Source of the DNA: Enterobacteriaceae endosymbiont of Donacia vulgaris
GTDB taxonomy: Bacteria > Pseudomonadota > Gammaproteobacteria > Enterobacterales > Enterobacteriaceae
Assembly (NCBI RefSeq): GCF_012568445.1
Contig: NZ_CP046190.1
Span: 64,293 to 128,292 of the forward strand
Length of the DNA: 64,000 nt
Direction: 5' to 3'
Made by a program: the position numbers and the translations under genes. Each line of letters opens with the position of its first letter. The stretch's first letter is position 1. Shown here one piece after another: positions 8,486 to 17,454 of this stretch. The notes beneath the pieces are model-generated. The model saw only the letters and a program-made list of their open reading frames with translations, was not told the origin of the DNA and made no database searches.

Positions 8486-9886
8486 ATGTTTGATAGGTCA
8501 TTAATATTTATATATACTATATCTGCAATATTATTTATATTAAGTATTGCTAGTCTTTCAAAAAAAGAAACTTCTAAAAAGGGTAATTTATTCGCTATTT
8601 ATGGAATGCTTATTGCTATTATTATTACTATATTAAAATCATCAATAGATAATATAGGTTTTGTACTAGGAGCAATTTTTTTAGGTTCAATTATAGGTAT
8701 TATTATTTCAAAAAAAATTGATATGACTAAAATGCCTCAATTAATTGCAATATTACATAGTTTTGTGGGATTAACTGCTATTCTCGTAGGATTTAATAAT
8801 TATTTACTATTAATGTATGATAAGATTTTATTTTATAAAAATATTCATATTCAATTAATAGAAATATTTATTAGTATTTTTATTGGTTCCATAACTTTAA
8901 TAGGATCTATTGTTGCATTTAGTAAATTATCAGGATTTATTCAATCAAAAGCTTTAAACTTAAAATATAAAAATCAAATACACATTTTTACTTTAATAAT
9001 ATCATTTATGTTTATGATGTTTTTTTTAAAAACACATAATATAATATTACAAATTATATCATTAGGATTAATTTTTTTAGTTTCACTAATATTTGGTTTT
9101 CATTTAATCATGAGTATTGGTGGAGCAGACATGCCTGTAGTAATTTCAATGTTGAATTCTTATTCAGGGTGGGCAGCTGCATCTTCAGGATTTATGTTAA
9201 CTAATGATTTATTAATTATAACAGGAGCATTAGTAGGATCTTCTGGTGCTATACTTTCATATCTAATGTGTAAAGGCATGAATAGATCATTTATTAATGT
9301 ACTTCTAGGAGGAAATAATAAATTTTTTAATAAAAAAATTACTACAACAAAAAAAGATATACAAAATTTTAAAAAAATATCTATTGAAAATACAGTAGAA
9401 ATGTTAAAAAATTCTAATAGAATTATCATTGTTCCTGGATATGGATTAGCTGTATCTCAAGCACAATATCCACTTTCTGAGATAGTAAAAAAATTACGTT
9501 TATTAGATATTATAGTAAAATTTGCAATTCATCCTGTAGCAGGACGTTTACCTGGACATATGAATGTGTTACTAGCAGAAGCTAATATACCATATGATAT
9601 CGTTTTAGAAATGGATGAAATTAATAATGATTTTATTAATACAGATACTGTATTAGTAATAGGTGCTAATGATACAGTTAATCCATTAGCTCAAGAAGAT
9701 ATTAATAGTCCAATATCAGGTATGCCTGTATTAGAAGTATGGAAAGCTAATAACATTATTATTCTTAAAAGAAGTATGAATCAAGGATACTCTGGAGTTA
9801 ATAATCCTTTATTTTATAAAGATAATAGTTATATGTTATTTGGTGATGCTAAAGATATAATAAATAAAATTTTAAAAATTATTTAA
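8486..9886 (+). CDS. pntB: NAD(P) transhydrogenase, beta subunit
   Basis: The 466-residue partner of PntA (462 in E. coli). The first half is a membrane domain with about nine helices, including [21 protein letters not shown] in the proton channel region. The last 180 residues form the NADP(H)-binding domain III with [40 protein letters not shown] and [17 protein letters not shown]. All family signatures are present. It converges on rne with a shared hairpin in between. Confidence 0.97.
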   Translation: MFDRSLIFIYTISAILFILSIASLSKKETSKKGNLFAIYGMLIAIIITILKSSIDNIGFVLGAIFLGSIIGIIISKKIDMTKMPQLIAILHSFVGLTAILVGFNNYLLLMYDKILFYKNIHIQLIEIFISIFIGSITLIGSIVAFSKLSGFIQSKALNLKYKNQIHIFTLIISFMFMMFFLKTHNIILQIISLGLIFLVSLIFGFHLIMSIGGADMPVVISMLNSYSGWAAASSGFMLTNDLLIITGALVGSSGAILSYLMCKGMNRSFINVLLGGNNKFFNKKITTTKKDIQNFKKISIENTVEMLKNSNRIIIVPGYGLAVSQAQYPLSEIVKKLRLLDIIVKFAIHPVAGRLPGHMNVLLAEANIPYDIVLEMDEINNDFINTDTVLVIGANDTVNPLAQEDINSPISGMPVLEVWKANNIIILKRSMNQGYSGVNNPLFYKDNSYMLFGDAKDIINKILKII

Positions 9887-9890
9887 AAAT

Positions 9891-9934
9891 AAAGTTTACT
9901 CACTGTATATAACTAAAATACTAGAGTAAACTTT
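9891..9934. terminator. Bidirectional terminator-like hairpin between pntB and rne
   Basis: AAAGTTTACTC at 9891-9901 pairs exactly with GAGTAAACTTT at 9924-9934, leaving a 22-base loop. Read from rne (minus strand) the stem is followed by ATTTTTA, a short U run. It lies between two convergent genes, which suits a shared terminator. Confidence 0.6.
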
Positions 9935-9969
9935 ATAAAAAAATATATTTTGTTATATAAATAAAAAAA

Positions 9970-12414
9970 TTATGGTCTTTTTACCGGAGATGTCGCATAT
10001 CTTTTAGCAGCATGTCCTCCAGCACCTTTTTTGTTTTTTGAATTAAATGATGAATTAATTAATTTATTATGAAAATAATTTGTAAAATTATTTTGTATTT
10101 TTTTTTCATTTGAGAGAATATAATTCTTATATGTTTTTTTTTTTGTTAAAAAATGATTATTTTTAATTTTAAAATGATGTTTATGAATAAAATCAGGGAT
10201 AACTATATTTGTTTTAGATATTAGTTTTTTTTTAGAATGTAATTTTACTTTATCTAATATTACTTTATTAATAGAATTTTTAAATTTATTACATTCTATT
10301 TTATTTTCTATAGAAAATTTAGATATATTATTTTCTTTATTATCAGTAAGTTTAATATACTTTTTTTTATTTAAATATAAATTTTTATTTACTTGTATTT
10401 TTAAAAATTTTTTGGATTTTAAATAATTAAAATTATTTTGATTATTTTTTTGATTTTTATATATTAATTTATCATCTAATTTGAATAGTTTTAATTTATT
10501 TTTTATTAATTTAAAATTAGCAATGGGTACAGTTTTTTTTTTATAAAAATTTAAAATTTCTTTTTCTTGATTAAAATTTATTTTATTTAAAGAATTATTT
10601 ATATTTTGAGTTATACTATTTTTTTTTGTATTATAAAATAAATATTTATTACATAGATTTAAAATAATTGTTTTTAGAAATATTATTTTCTGAATAAAAA
10701 AATTTTTAACATTCTTTAGATAAACTGTTTTTTTTTTAAATAAATTAAATAATTTATATTTTTTAAAAAAAGAATAATTTTTTTTATCTATTATTGACTG
10801 ATTATATATTTTTGACGTTTTAAGTTTAATATCTTTATTAATTAAAGTTTTATTTAAACATGTATTTTTAAAATAATAATAATTATTAATATTGGAATTT
10901 AATTTATGAATTTTTTTTATAAAAAAATAAATATTTTTTTTATCTTCTCCATGTTTAACTCTTAAAATAGAATAATTAGGTGTATTTAATTTATCATTAG
11001 GAATAATAAATGTTCTTATTTTTCTATTTTCAATTGCATTAACTACATCTCTTTTTTCATTTAATAAATAAGATGCTATTTTTACAGGAACTATAGCATA
11101 GACTTCTTTTGTATTTTCTTTAAAAGACTCTTCTTCTATTAATCTTAAAATTGATAAAGATAAAGACTTACTATTTCTTAAATTACCATTACCTAAACAT
11201 CTAGGACATAAATAATAACTTAATTCTTTTAAAGATGATTTTAATCTCTGACGTGACATTTCTAATAATCCAAATTTTGAAATATTATTTATTTGAATTT
11301 TAGCCCTCTCCTGACGTATATTATATAATAATCTTTTTTCTATATTTTTTTTATTTTCTAAAAGAGACATGTCTATAAAATCTATAACAATTAATCCTCC
11401 TACATCTCGTAATCTTAATTGTCTAATAATTTCATCTGCAGCTTCTAAATTAATATTTAACGCTGTTTCTTCAATATCTATACCTGTAGTAGCTTTAGAA
11501 GAATTAACATCAACTGATGTTAGTGCTTCTGTTGTATCAATCACAATTGATCCTCCTGAAGATAATTGAACTTTTCTTTGAAAAGCTGTTTCAATTTGTG
11601 ATTCTATTTGATAATGACTAAATAAAGGAACAGTTCCTTTATATAACTTAATTTTATGTTTTAAATCGGATCTTCCTAAAATATTAATATGTTTTTTAGC
11701 TAATTTTAATATTTTAGGATTATCAATTAAAATTTCATTAATATCTTGATATAAATAATCACGTAGTGATCTTATAATGATATTACTTTCTTGATATATT
11801 AAAAACGGAGCAGGTTTCTGCTTAGCTATCTTTTTTATTATTTCCCAATGTTTTAATCTAAATTTTAAATCTAATTTAAATGTTTCTATATTTTTTCCTA
11901 ATCCGGCTGTACGAATAATTAAACTCATATTATTAGGTAAAGATAATAATGATAAAATTTTTTTTAAATATCTTCTATTATCACCTTCAATTTTTCTTGA
12001 TATCCCACTAGAATTAGGATTATTAGGCATTAAAACTAAAAAACTACCTGCTAAACTAAGAAATGTCGTTAATGATGCCCCCTTATTACCCCGTTCTTCT
12101 TTATTTATTTGTACAATAATTTCTTTACCAATTAATAAAGATTTTTTTAATTTTAATGTATTATATAAATTTTGATTAGATAAATATTCTTCTGTAATTT
12201 CTTTAATTGGCAAAAAACCATGTTTATCAACCCCATAATCTACAAAAACAGCTTCTAAACTTGGTTCAATTCGTGTAATTATACCCTTATATATATTAGA
12301 TTTTTTCTGTATATCATTAGAATTTTCTATATCTAAATCATACAATCTCTGTCCATCTACTAAAGCAACACGTAGTTCTTCATGTTGAGTAGCATTTATT
12401 AACATTCTTTTCAT
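9970..12414 (-). CDS. rne: Ribonuclease E, shortened tail with preserved C-terminal PNPase-binding motif
   Basis: RNase E is the endonuclease that starts bulk mRNA decay and processes tRNA and rRNA. The catalytic half (about 1-510) is intact: S1 domain (GIITRIEPSLEAVFVDYG), 5' sensor, DNase I-like domain with D302 (TSVDVNSS) and D345 (VIDFIDM), and the Zn-link C403-P-R-C406. The rest is Lys/Asn/Ile-rich and about 245 residues shorter than in E. coli. A basic-hydrophobic stretch at 548-561 (SFFKKYKLFNLFKK) lies where E. coli has its membrane-targeting helix. The final 20 residues, KKGAGGHAAKRYATSPVKRP, match the E. coli terminus GKGAAGGHTATHHASAAPAR, the PNPase-binding site. Length 814. Confidence 0.96.
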   Translation of the reverse strand: MKRMLINATQHEELRVALVDGQRLYDLDIENSNDIQKKSNIYKGIITRIEPSLEAVFVDYGVDKHGFLPIKEITEEYLSNQNLYNTLKLKKSLLIGKEIIVQINKEERGNKGASLTTFLSLAGSFLVLMPNNPNSSGISRKIEGDNRRYLKKILSLLSLPNNMSLIIRTAGLGKNIETFKLDLKFRLKHWEIIKKIAKQKPAPFLIYQESNIIIRSLRDYLYQDINEILIDNPKILKLAKKHINILGRSDLKHKIKLYKGTVPLFSHYQIESQIETAFQRKVQLSSGGSIVIDTTEALTSVDVNSSKATTGIDIEETALNINLEAADEIIRQLRLRDVGGLIVIDFIDMSLLENKKNIEKRLLYNIRQERAKIQINNISKFGLLEMSRQRLKSSLKELSYYLCPRCLGNGNLRNSKSLSLSILRLIEEESFKENTKEVYAIVPVKIASYLLNEKRDVVNAIENRKIRTFIIPNDKLNTPNYSILRVKHGEDKKNIYFFIKKIHKLNSNINNYYYFKNTCLNKTLINKDIKLKTSKIYNQSIIDKKNYSFFKKYKLFNLFKKKTVYLKNVKNFFIQKIIFLKTIILNLCNKYLFYNTKKNSITQNINNSLNKINFNQEKEILNFYKKKTVPIANFKLIKNKLKLFKLDDKLIYKNQKNNQNNFNYLKSKKFLKIQVNKNLYLNKKKYIKLTDNKENNISKFSIENKIECNKFKNSINKVILDKVKLHSKKKLISKTNIVIPDFIHKHHFKIKNNHFLTKKKTYKNYILSNEKKIQNNFTNYFHNKLINSSFNSKNKKGAGGHAAKRYATSPVKRP

Positions 12415-12753
12415 AATGACTTACTCATGTATTTTTTTATAAATTAATTAATATTTTTATATAAAAATATAAAATTATATAATAAGAAAAATATATTTAA
12501 TATTTAATATTTAATGAATTGAATAGGTTAAAAACTAAAATATCAATTATTTGCTAATAAAATATACTTTATAAGTATGTATATTTTATAAAAAATTATT
12601 TACTTAAATAATATTAACATAAAATTTTATTTTAAAATAATGATTTTATATGAAAGAATATTAAAAAAAATTAAATATTATTATATTTTTTTATATTTTT
12701 TAACTATATTAATAGAATTATTAATTTATTTTTATAAACATTTTTATAATATT
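12415..12753. other. Divergent spacer between rne and rluC
   Basis: About 340 bases, nearly pure AT, with no recognised gene. In E. coli rne has a long leader with hairpins used for autoregulation; here I see one candidate stem, AAAATATAC at 12559-12567 with GTATATTTT at 12579-12587, with an alternative inner ATACTT/AAGTAT pairing. An in-frame extension of rluC (12640-12753) reads as hydrophobic low-complexity residues and is probably not coding. Confidence 0.4.
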
Positions 12754-13692
12754 ATGTACAAAATAATAATTGTTTCCTCGATTATTGATACACAAAGAAT
12801 TGATAATTTTTTAATAAATAAATTTAAAACCGTACCTAAAAGTATGATATATAAAATGTTAAGAAAAGGAAAAATAAAAGTTAATAAAAAAAAAATACTA
12901 CCGAATTTTAAAATTAAATCTCAAGATATAATAAAACTTCCTTATATATATAAAAAAAAAATAAAACCAATTAAAGTTAATTTAACTTTAAATAAAAAAA
13001 AATTTTTAAAAAAAATAATTATTTTTGAAGATAAATATCTTTTAATTATAAATAAACCTTCTGGAATAGCTGTACATGGTGGTAGTGGAATTAACTATGG
13101 TATTATTGAAAATTTTAGATGTTTGTTTAAAAAAAACAAATTTTTAGAACTTGTACATAGAATTGATAAAGAAACTTCTGGTATTCTTTTAATAGCAAAA
13201 AAAAGATCAATATTAAAAATATTACAAAAACAATTAATAGAAAAAAAAATAATTAAAGAATATATTGCTTTAGTTAAAGGTAATTGTTTTGAAAAAAAAT
13301 ATATTTATATTAAAAATTTTTTATTAAAAAATTTTTTAAATAAAAAAATTAAAGTAAAAATAGATAATAAAGGTAAATATGCAGAAACTAAGTTTAAAAT
13401 AATTAAAAATTATAAAAATATGATGTTAATAAAAATTAACCCTATAACAGGACGAACCCATCAAATTAGAGTTCATATGTCTCATTTAAATTTTCCTATA
13501 ATAAACGATCAAAGATATGGTGATGATAATTTAAATTTTCAATTTAAAAAACATTATCATTTAGATAGATTATTTTTACATGCTAAAAGTATTAAATTTA
13601 TACATCCAAAAAATAATAAAAAAATAAAAATTGTTGCACCATTAAGTAATGAATTAAATAATTGTTTAGTAAAAATAGAATATAATAAATAA
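12754..13692 (+). CDS. rluC: 23S rRNA pseudouridine synthase (955/2504/2580)
   Basis: RluC makes pseudouridine at three sites in 23S rRNA. An S4-like domain at the N terminus (IDTQRIDNFLINKF, PKSMIYKMLRKGKIKVNKK) precedes the catalytic domain with D138 in HRIDKETSGIL, followed by PITGRTHQIRVHMSH. From the ATG at 12754 the protein has 312 residues (319 in E. coli) and its start, MYKIIIVSSIIDTQRIDNFL, aligns with E. coli. The frame is open back to an ATG at 12640, but those 38 extra residues have no counterpart in the family. rpmF follows, as in E. coli. Confidence 0.94.
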   Translation: MYKIIIVSSIIDTQRIDNFLINKFKTVPKSMIYKMLRKGKIKVNKKKILPNFKIKSQDIIKLPYIYKKKIKPIKVNLTLNKKKFLKKIIIFEDKYLLIINKPSGIAVHGGSGINYGIIENFRCLFKKNKFLELVHRIDKETSGILLIAKKRSILKILQKQLIEKKIIKEYIALVKGNCFEKKYIYIKNFLLKNFLNKKIKVKIDNKGKYAETKFKIIKNYKNMMLIKINPITGRTHQIRVHMSHLNFPIINDQRYGDDNLNFQFKKHYHLDRLFLHAKSIKFIHPKNNKKIKIVAPLSNELNNCLVKIEYNK

Positions 13693-13790
13693 TATTGCAA
13701 ATATAAATAAATATACTTATAATAAAGTGTATTTAAAATATATAAGATAAAATATTATTTTATAATGCAAAAGGTATATAAATAAACAAT

Positions 13791-13973
13791 ATGGCTGTAC
13801 AAAAACATAAAAAATCAAGATCTAGAAGAAACATGAGACGGTCTCATGATAAATTATCTAGTAATAAATTTTTATTAATTAATAAAAGAACAGGTAAAAA
13901 ATATTTATATCATCATATGACTGATGATGGTTTTTATCGAGGCAAACATATTATCAATAAACATAATAAATAA
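13791..13973 (+). CDS. rpmF: 50S ribosomal protein L32
   Basis: A 60-residue basic protein, MAVQKHKKSRSRRNMRRSHD at the start, matching E. coli L32 (57 residues), with the later HHMTDDGFYRGKHI block. Upstream yceD, which precedes rpmF in E. coli, is missing. Directly downstream, only 20 bases away, is fabD; plsX and fabH, which lie between them in E. coli, have been deleted. Confidence 0.97.
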   Translation: MAVQKHKKSRSRRNMRRSHDKLSSNKFLLINKRTGKKYLYHHMTDDGFYRGKHIINKHNK

Positions 13974-13993
13974 AATAAAATATACTGTAAAAT

Positions 13994-14949
13994 ATGAAAA
14001 AATTTGCTGCTATTTTTCCTGGCCAAGGAACTCAGTTTACTCAAATGATATCTTGTTTATATGTTAAATATAAAATTATAAGAGAAACTTTTTATACTGC
14101 TTCCGAAATACTTGGATATGATCTATGGAAACTTATTACAAATAGATCATTAAAAAAAATAAATATAACATATTATACACAACCTGCTATTTTAGTTGCA
14201 TCTATAGCTATATATAAACTATGGATACAAAAAAACAATATATTACCTAGTATAGTTACCGGTTATAGCTTAGGAGAATATTCAGCTATGGTATGTAGTA
14301 ATATTATTAGTTTTATAGATGCTATTAAAATAGTAGAATTCAGAGGAAAATTAATGCATAAAATATCATCTAATTTAAATGATTATAAAATTAATGGATA
14401 TTATATGCAAACTATTATCGGATTAAAAAAAAAACAATAGAAAATATTTGTAAAAAAATATCTACAAGTGATAATATCATATCAATATCAAATTATAATT
14501 CACTTAATAATATAACAATTAGTGGAAATAAATTAGCTATAATTAAGGCTATTAAAATATTTAAATCTTTAGGTGCACATATAATCCCTATTAATATCAA
14601 TATACCTTCTCACTGTTTATTAATGAAACCAATAGCATATAAATTTAAAATTTTTTTAGATAAAATTATTATAAATAAGCCAAAAATTCAATTTATTAAT
14701 AATATTAATTGTGAATATGAAAAATCATCTAAAAAAATTAAAAAAAATTTAGTAAAACAATTATATTCTACAATTAATTGGGTTGGATGTATAAATTTCA
14801 TCGAAAAACAAAATATATTTAATATAATAGAATTTACTCCTAAAAGTATGCTTAAAAAAATATCACAATCAATTACAAAAAATATTAGTATAGATTCCAT
14901 TTATAATGTAAAAACATTTCTTTTAACATCAAAAAAATATAAAGTTTAA
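13994..14949 (+). pseudogene. fabD: Malonyl-CoA:ACP transacylase, frameshifted in a poly(A) tract
   Basis: FabD loads malonate onto acyl carrier protein for every elongation step. The first frame (13994-14440) gives 148 residues starting MKKFAAIFPGQGTQF with the nucleophile in GYSLGEYSA. It runs into a stop just after a 10-A tract at 14425-14434. Homology continues in another frame from about 14434 (TIENICKKIS) through IPSHCLLMKP, which holds the catalytic histidine, to 14949. One extra A (11) would restore a single 318-residue protein (309 in E. coli). The catalytic Ser and His are thus in separate frames, so neither piece works alone. The downstream part is well conserved, so rescue by polymerase or ribosome slippage is plausible; a dead gene or sequencing error are the alternatives. 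Confidence 0.9.
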
Positions 14950-14958
14950 TATAAATAT

Positions 14959-15711
14959 ATGTTAAAAAACATTAATTTCAAAAATAAAATTGTTTTAGTT
15001 ACAGGAGCAAGTAAAGGAATAGGTTATAGTATTATTAGTACATTAGCTGATTATGGTGCCTATGTAATAGGTACATCAACTAACATGGATGGAATAAGAA
15101 AAATTAATAATTGTTTAGGTAAAAATGGTATTGGTTTAATTCTTGATTTAAAAAATAAATCACCATATATTATCAACAATTTAATCAGATATATTATTAA
15201 TAATTTTAAAAAATTAGATATACTTATTAATAATGCTGGTATTATATATGATAGACTTGTATTAAATATGACAGACTATCAATGGGATAATGTATTACAA
15301 ATTAATTTAACTTCTGTTTTTAGAATTTGCAGAGAAGTGATTTATTATATGTTACAAAAATCATTTGGACGTATAATTAATATTGGCTCTACTATAGCAA
15401 TTACCGGCAATATAGGACAAGCAAATTATGCAGCATCAAAAGCAGGTATTATAGGATTTAGTAAATCTTTAGCAAAAGAAGTAGCTTCTAAAGGTATTAC
15501 TGTAAATGTTATATCTCCTGGTTATATCAAAACTAATATGACATTAAATTTTCAAAAAAAAAATCATGATAGTATTATAGCACAAATTCCATCTAAACGT
15601 TTTGGTTATCCTCAAGAAATAGCTGATGCTGTAATTTTTTTATCTTCTGAAAAAGCATCTTACATAACAGGAGAAATACTTAATATTAATGGTGGTTTAT
15701 ACATGGGATAA
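14959..15711 (+). CDS. fabG: 3-oxoacyl-[ACP] reductase
   Basis: FabG reduces 3-oxoacyl-ACP with NADPH in fatty acid elongation. The 250-residue short-chain dehydrogenase has the cofactor motif TGASKGIGYS near residue 16, NNAGI, the catalytic Ser in NIGSTIAITG and the Y-x3-K pair in QANYAASKAGIIGFSKS, and the C-terminal GEILNINGGLYMG. It starts 9 bases after fabD and precedes acpP, the E. coli fabD-fabG-acpP-fabF order. Confidence 0.97.
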   Translation: MLKNINFKNKIVLVTGASKGIGYSIISTLADYGAYVIGTSTNMDGIRKINNCLGKNGIGLILDLKNKSPYIINNLIRYIINNFKKLDILINNAGIIYDRLVLNMTDYQWDNVLQINLTSVFRICREVIYYMLQKSFGRIINIGSTIAITGNIGQANYAASKAGIIGFSKSLAKEVASKGITVNVISPGYIKTNMTLNFQKKNHDSIIAQIPSKRFGYPQEIADAVIFLSSEKASYITGEILNINGGLYMG

Positions 15712-15775
15712 TTATATTATTTTATTTTTTCATAATAAATTATCTAAAATAATTTTATAGGAAAATATAACAATC

Positions 15776-16012
15776 ATGAGTAATTCTATTACTAACCGTA
15801 TTAAAAAAATCATTATTAATCAATTAGGAACAAAAAAAAATATTTTTCATTATTCTTCTTTTAAAAAAGATTTAGGTGCAGATTCTCTTGATACTATAGA
15901 GATTATAATGGCTTTAGAAGAAGAATTTAATATTGAAATTTTAGATGAAGATGCTGAAAAAATTACTACTATTCAAGAAGCAATTAATTATATTAATAGT
16001 CATAAAAAATAA
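15776..16012 (+). CDS. acpP: Acyl carrier protein
   Basis: A 78-residue acidic helical protein that carries the growing acyl chain on a phosphopantetheine attached to the serine of the [18 protein letters not shown] motif. It matches E. coli ACP (78 residues) closely, including [20 protein letters not shown]. It has a ribosome-binding site TAGGAAAA upstream and is followed by a perfect 42-bp palindrome that separates it from fabF. It also supplies octanoyl-ACP to LipB. Confidence 0.98.
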   Translation: MSNSITNRIKKIIINQLGTKKNIFHYSSFKKDLGADSLDTIEIIMALEEEFNIEILDEDAEKITTIQEAINYINSHKK

Positions 16013-16024
16013 AATTTAATTGAT

Positions 16025-16066
16025 ATTATGGAAAAGAGTAAAATATATTTTACTCTTTTCCATAAT
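16025..16066 (+). terminator. Perfect 42-bp palindrome after acpP
   Basis: The sequence starting ATTATGGAAAAGAGTAAAAT is its own reverse complement over 42 bases, with arms of 19 bases around the centre TATA. It begins 12 bases after the acpP stop and ends 40 bases before fabF. No U run follows, so it may be an attenuator, an mRNA 3'-end stabiliser or a processing site giving more acpP than fabF. Confidence 0.7.
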
Positions 16067-16106
16067 CATAAATATTATAAAATAAAATTTATATAGAAGA
16101 TATATA

Positions 16107-17351
16107 ATGTTTAAACGTAGACGTGTAGTAATTACAGGAATTGGTATGATTACTCCTATAGGAAATTCAATAGAATCTAATTGGTTTAATCTTATTAACG
16201 GTAATAGTGGTATTAATTTTATTAATACTTTTGATACTAGTAAATATAAAACAAAAATTGCAGGATTAATAAAAAAATTTAAATATCACAATTATATTTC
16301 TGATAAAAAAAAAAAAAATATTGATTTATTTATTCAATATGGTTTAGTCGCATGTCAAGAAGCTATTAGAAATTCAGGTTTAATATTTCACCAATCTTAT
16401 CACCCTAGATTTGGAGTTTCTATCGGTTCTGGTTTAGGAGGTATCAATTTAATAGAAAAAAATACTAATATTTTATATAAAAAAGGTCCTAAAAAAATAA
16501 CTCCATTTTTTATGACATCAACACTTATGAATATGTTAACTGGAAATATTGCAATAAATTATAAAATAACAGGACCTAGTTTAACAATTAGTACTGCTTG
16601 TAGTTCTGGAATACATAATATTGGAATTGCTTTTAAAATTATATCATATAATGATGCTGATGTAATGATAACAGGAGCTTCAGAAAAAGCTATTACTCCT
16701 TTAAGTTTAAGTGGTTTTTGTGCAATGAATGCTTTATCTAAAAGAAATAATGAACCACAAAAAGCAAGTAGACCATGGGATAAAGATAGAGATGGATTTG
16801 TACTTGGGGATGGAGCCGGTATCATAATTTTAGAAGAATATAATCATGCAAAAAAAAGAGATGCTAATATTCTTGCTGAATTAGTTGGTTTTGGTATGAG
16901 TAATGATTCATTTCATATAACTTCACCTTCTTTCCATGGTAAAGGAGCACAATTAGCAATGTTAAATGCACTTAAAGATGCTAATTTAAATCCTGAAAAA
17001 ATTCAATATATAAATGCACATAGTACATCAACTATTTTAGGAGATATAGCAGAAGTAAATGCTATTAAAAAAATTTTTAAACATAATTGTTATAAATTAT
17101 TTGTAAGTTCTACTAAATCAATTACTGGACATTTATTAGGTGCAGCAGGTGCAATTGAATCTATTTATTCTATTTTATCTTTAAAAAATCAAATAGTACC
17201 CCCTACAATTAATTTAGATAATCCTGATAAAAATTTAGATTTAGATTTTATTCCAAAAATTTCAAGAGATGTTCGTAATATGAAATATGTATTATGTAAT
17301 TCTTTTGGTTTTGGAGGAACTAATGCATCATTAATTTTTAAAAAAATATAA
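16107..17351 (+). CDS. fabF: 3-oxoacyl-[ACP] synthase II
   Basis: FabF condenses acyl-ACP with malonyl-ACP. The 414-residue thiolase-fold protein (413 in E. coli) has the active-site Cys in ISTACSSGIHN and the two catalytic His in INAHSTST and SITGHLLGAAGA, then the C-terminal NSFGFGGTNASL. The first His motif reads AHS rather than the usual AHG. Since fabH is missing from this cluster, FabF (or an unlinked FabB/FabH) must be involved in chain initiation; that is inference. Confidence 0.97.
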   Translation: MFKRRRVVITGIGMITPIGNSIESNWFNLINGNSGINFINTFDTSKYKTKIAGLIKKFKYHNYISDKKKKNIDLFIQYGLVACQEAIRNSGLIFHQSYHPRFGVSIGSGLGGINLIEKNTNILYKKGPKKITPFFMTSTLMNMLTGNIAINYKITGPSLTISTACSSGIHNIGIAFKIISYNDADVMITGASEKAITPLSLSGFCAMNALSKRNNEPQKASRPWDKDRDGFVLGDGAGIIILEEYNHAKKRDANILAELVGFGMSNDSFHITSPSFHGKGAQLAMLNALKDANLNPEKIQYINAHSTSTILGDIAEVNAIKKIFKHNCYKLFVSSTKSITGHLLGAAGAIESIYSILSLKNQIVPPTINLDNPDKNLDLDFIPKISRDVRNMKYVLCNSFGFGGTNASLIFKKI

Positions 17352-17391
17352 AATTTAAATAATTAAATATATATTTAATTATTTAAATTTT
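17350..17391 (+). terminator. Perfect 42-bp AT palindrome after fabF
   Basis: Starting inside the fabF stop codon, 42 bases form an exact palindrome made only of A and T, followed by TTTATTTAT. A long stem with a U run after it fits an intrinsic terminator for the fatty acid cluster, despite having no GC. Confidence 0.65.
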
Positions 17392-17454
17392 TTTATTTAT
17401 AAAAATAAATATTATATATAATCTAATAATAAATGTATATTTCGAAAAAATAAA

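Noticed and set aside
12640..12753. A 38-residue N-terminal extension of rluC, starting at 12640
   Set aside because: It reads as hydrophobic low-complexity sequence translated from AT-only spacer, has no match in RluC proteins, and the ATG at 12754 gives the family start.
14623..14949. A separate small gene after the fabD stop
   Set aside because: It is the C-terminal part of FabD in a shifted frame; homology runs back in the same frame to the poly(A) tract, well before any start codon.
16559..16825. An 88-residue frame antisense to fabF
   Set aside because: It is antisense to strongly conserved FabF codons around the active site and has no ribosome-binding site; similar antisense frames at 9160-9429 and 11369-11569 were rejected for the same reason.
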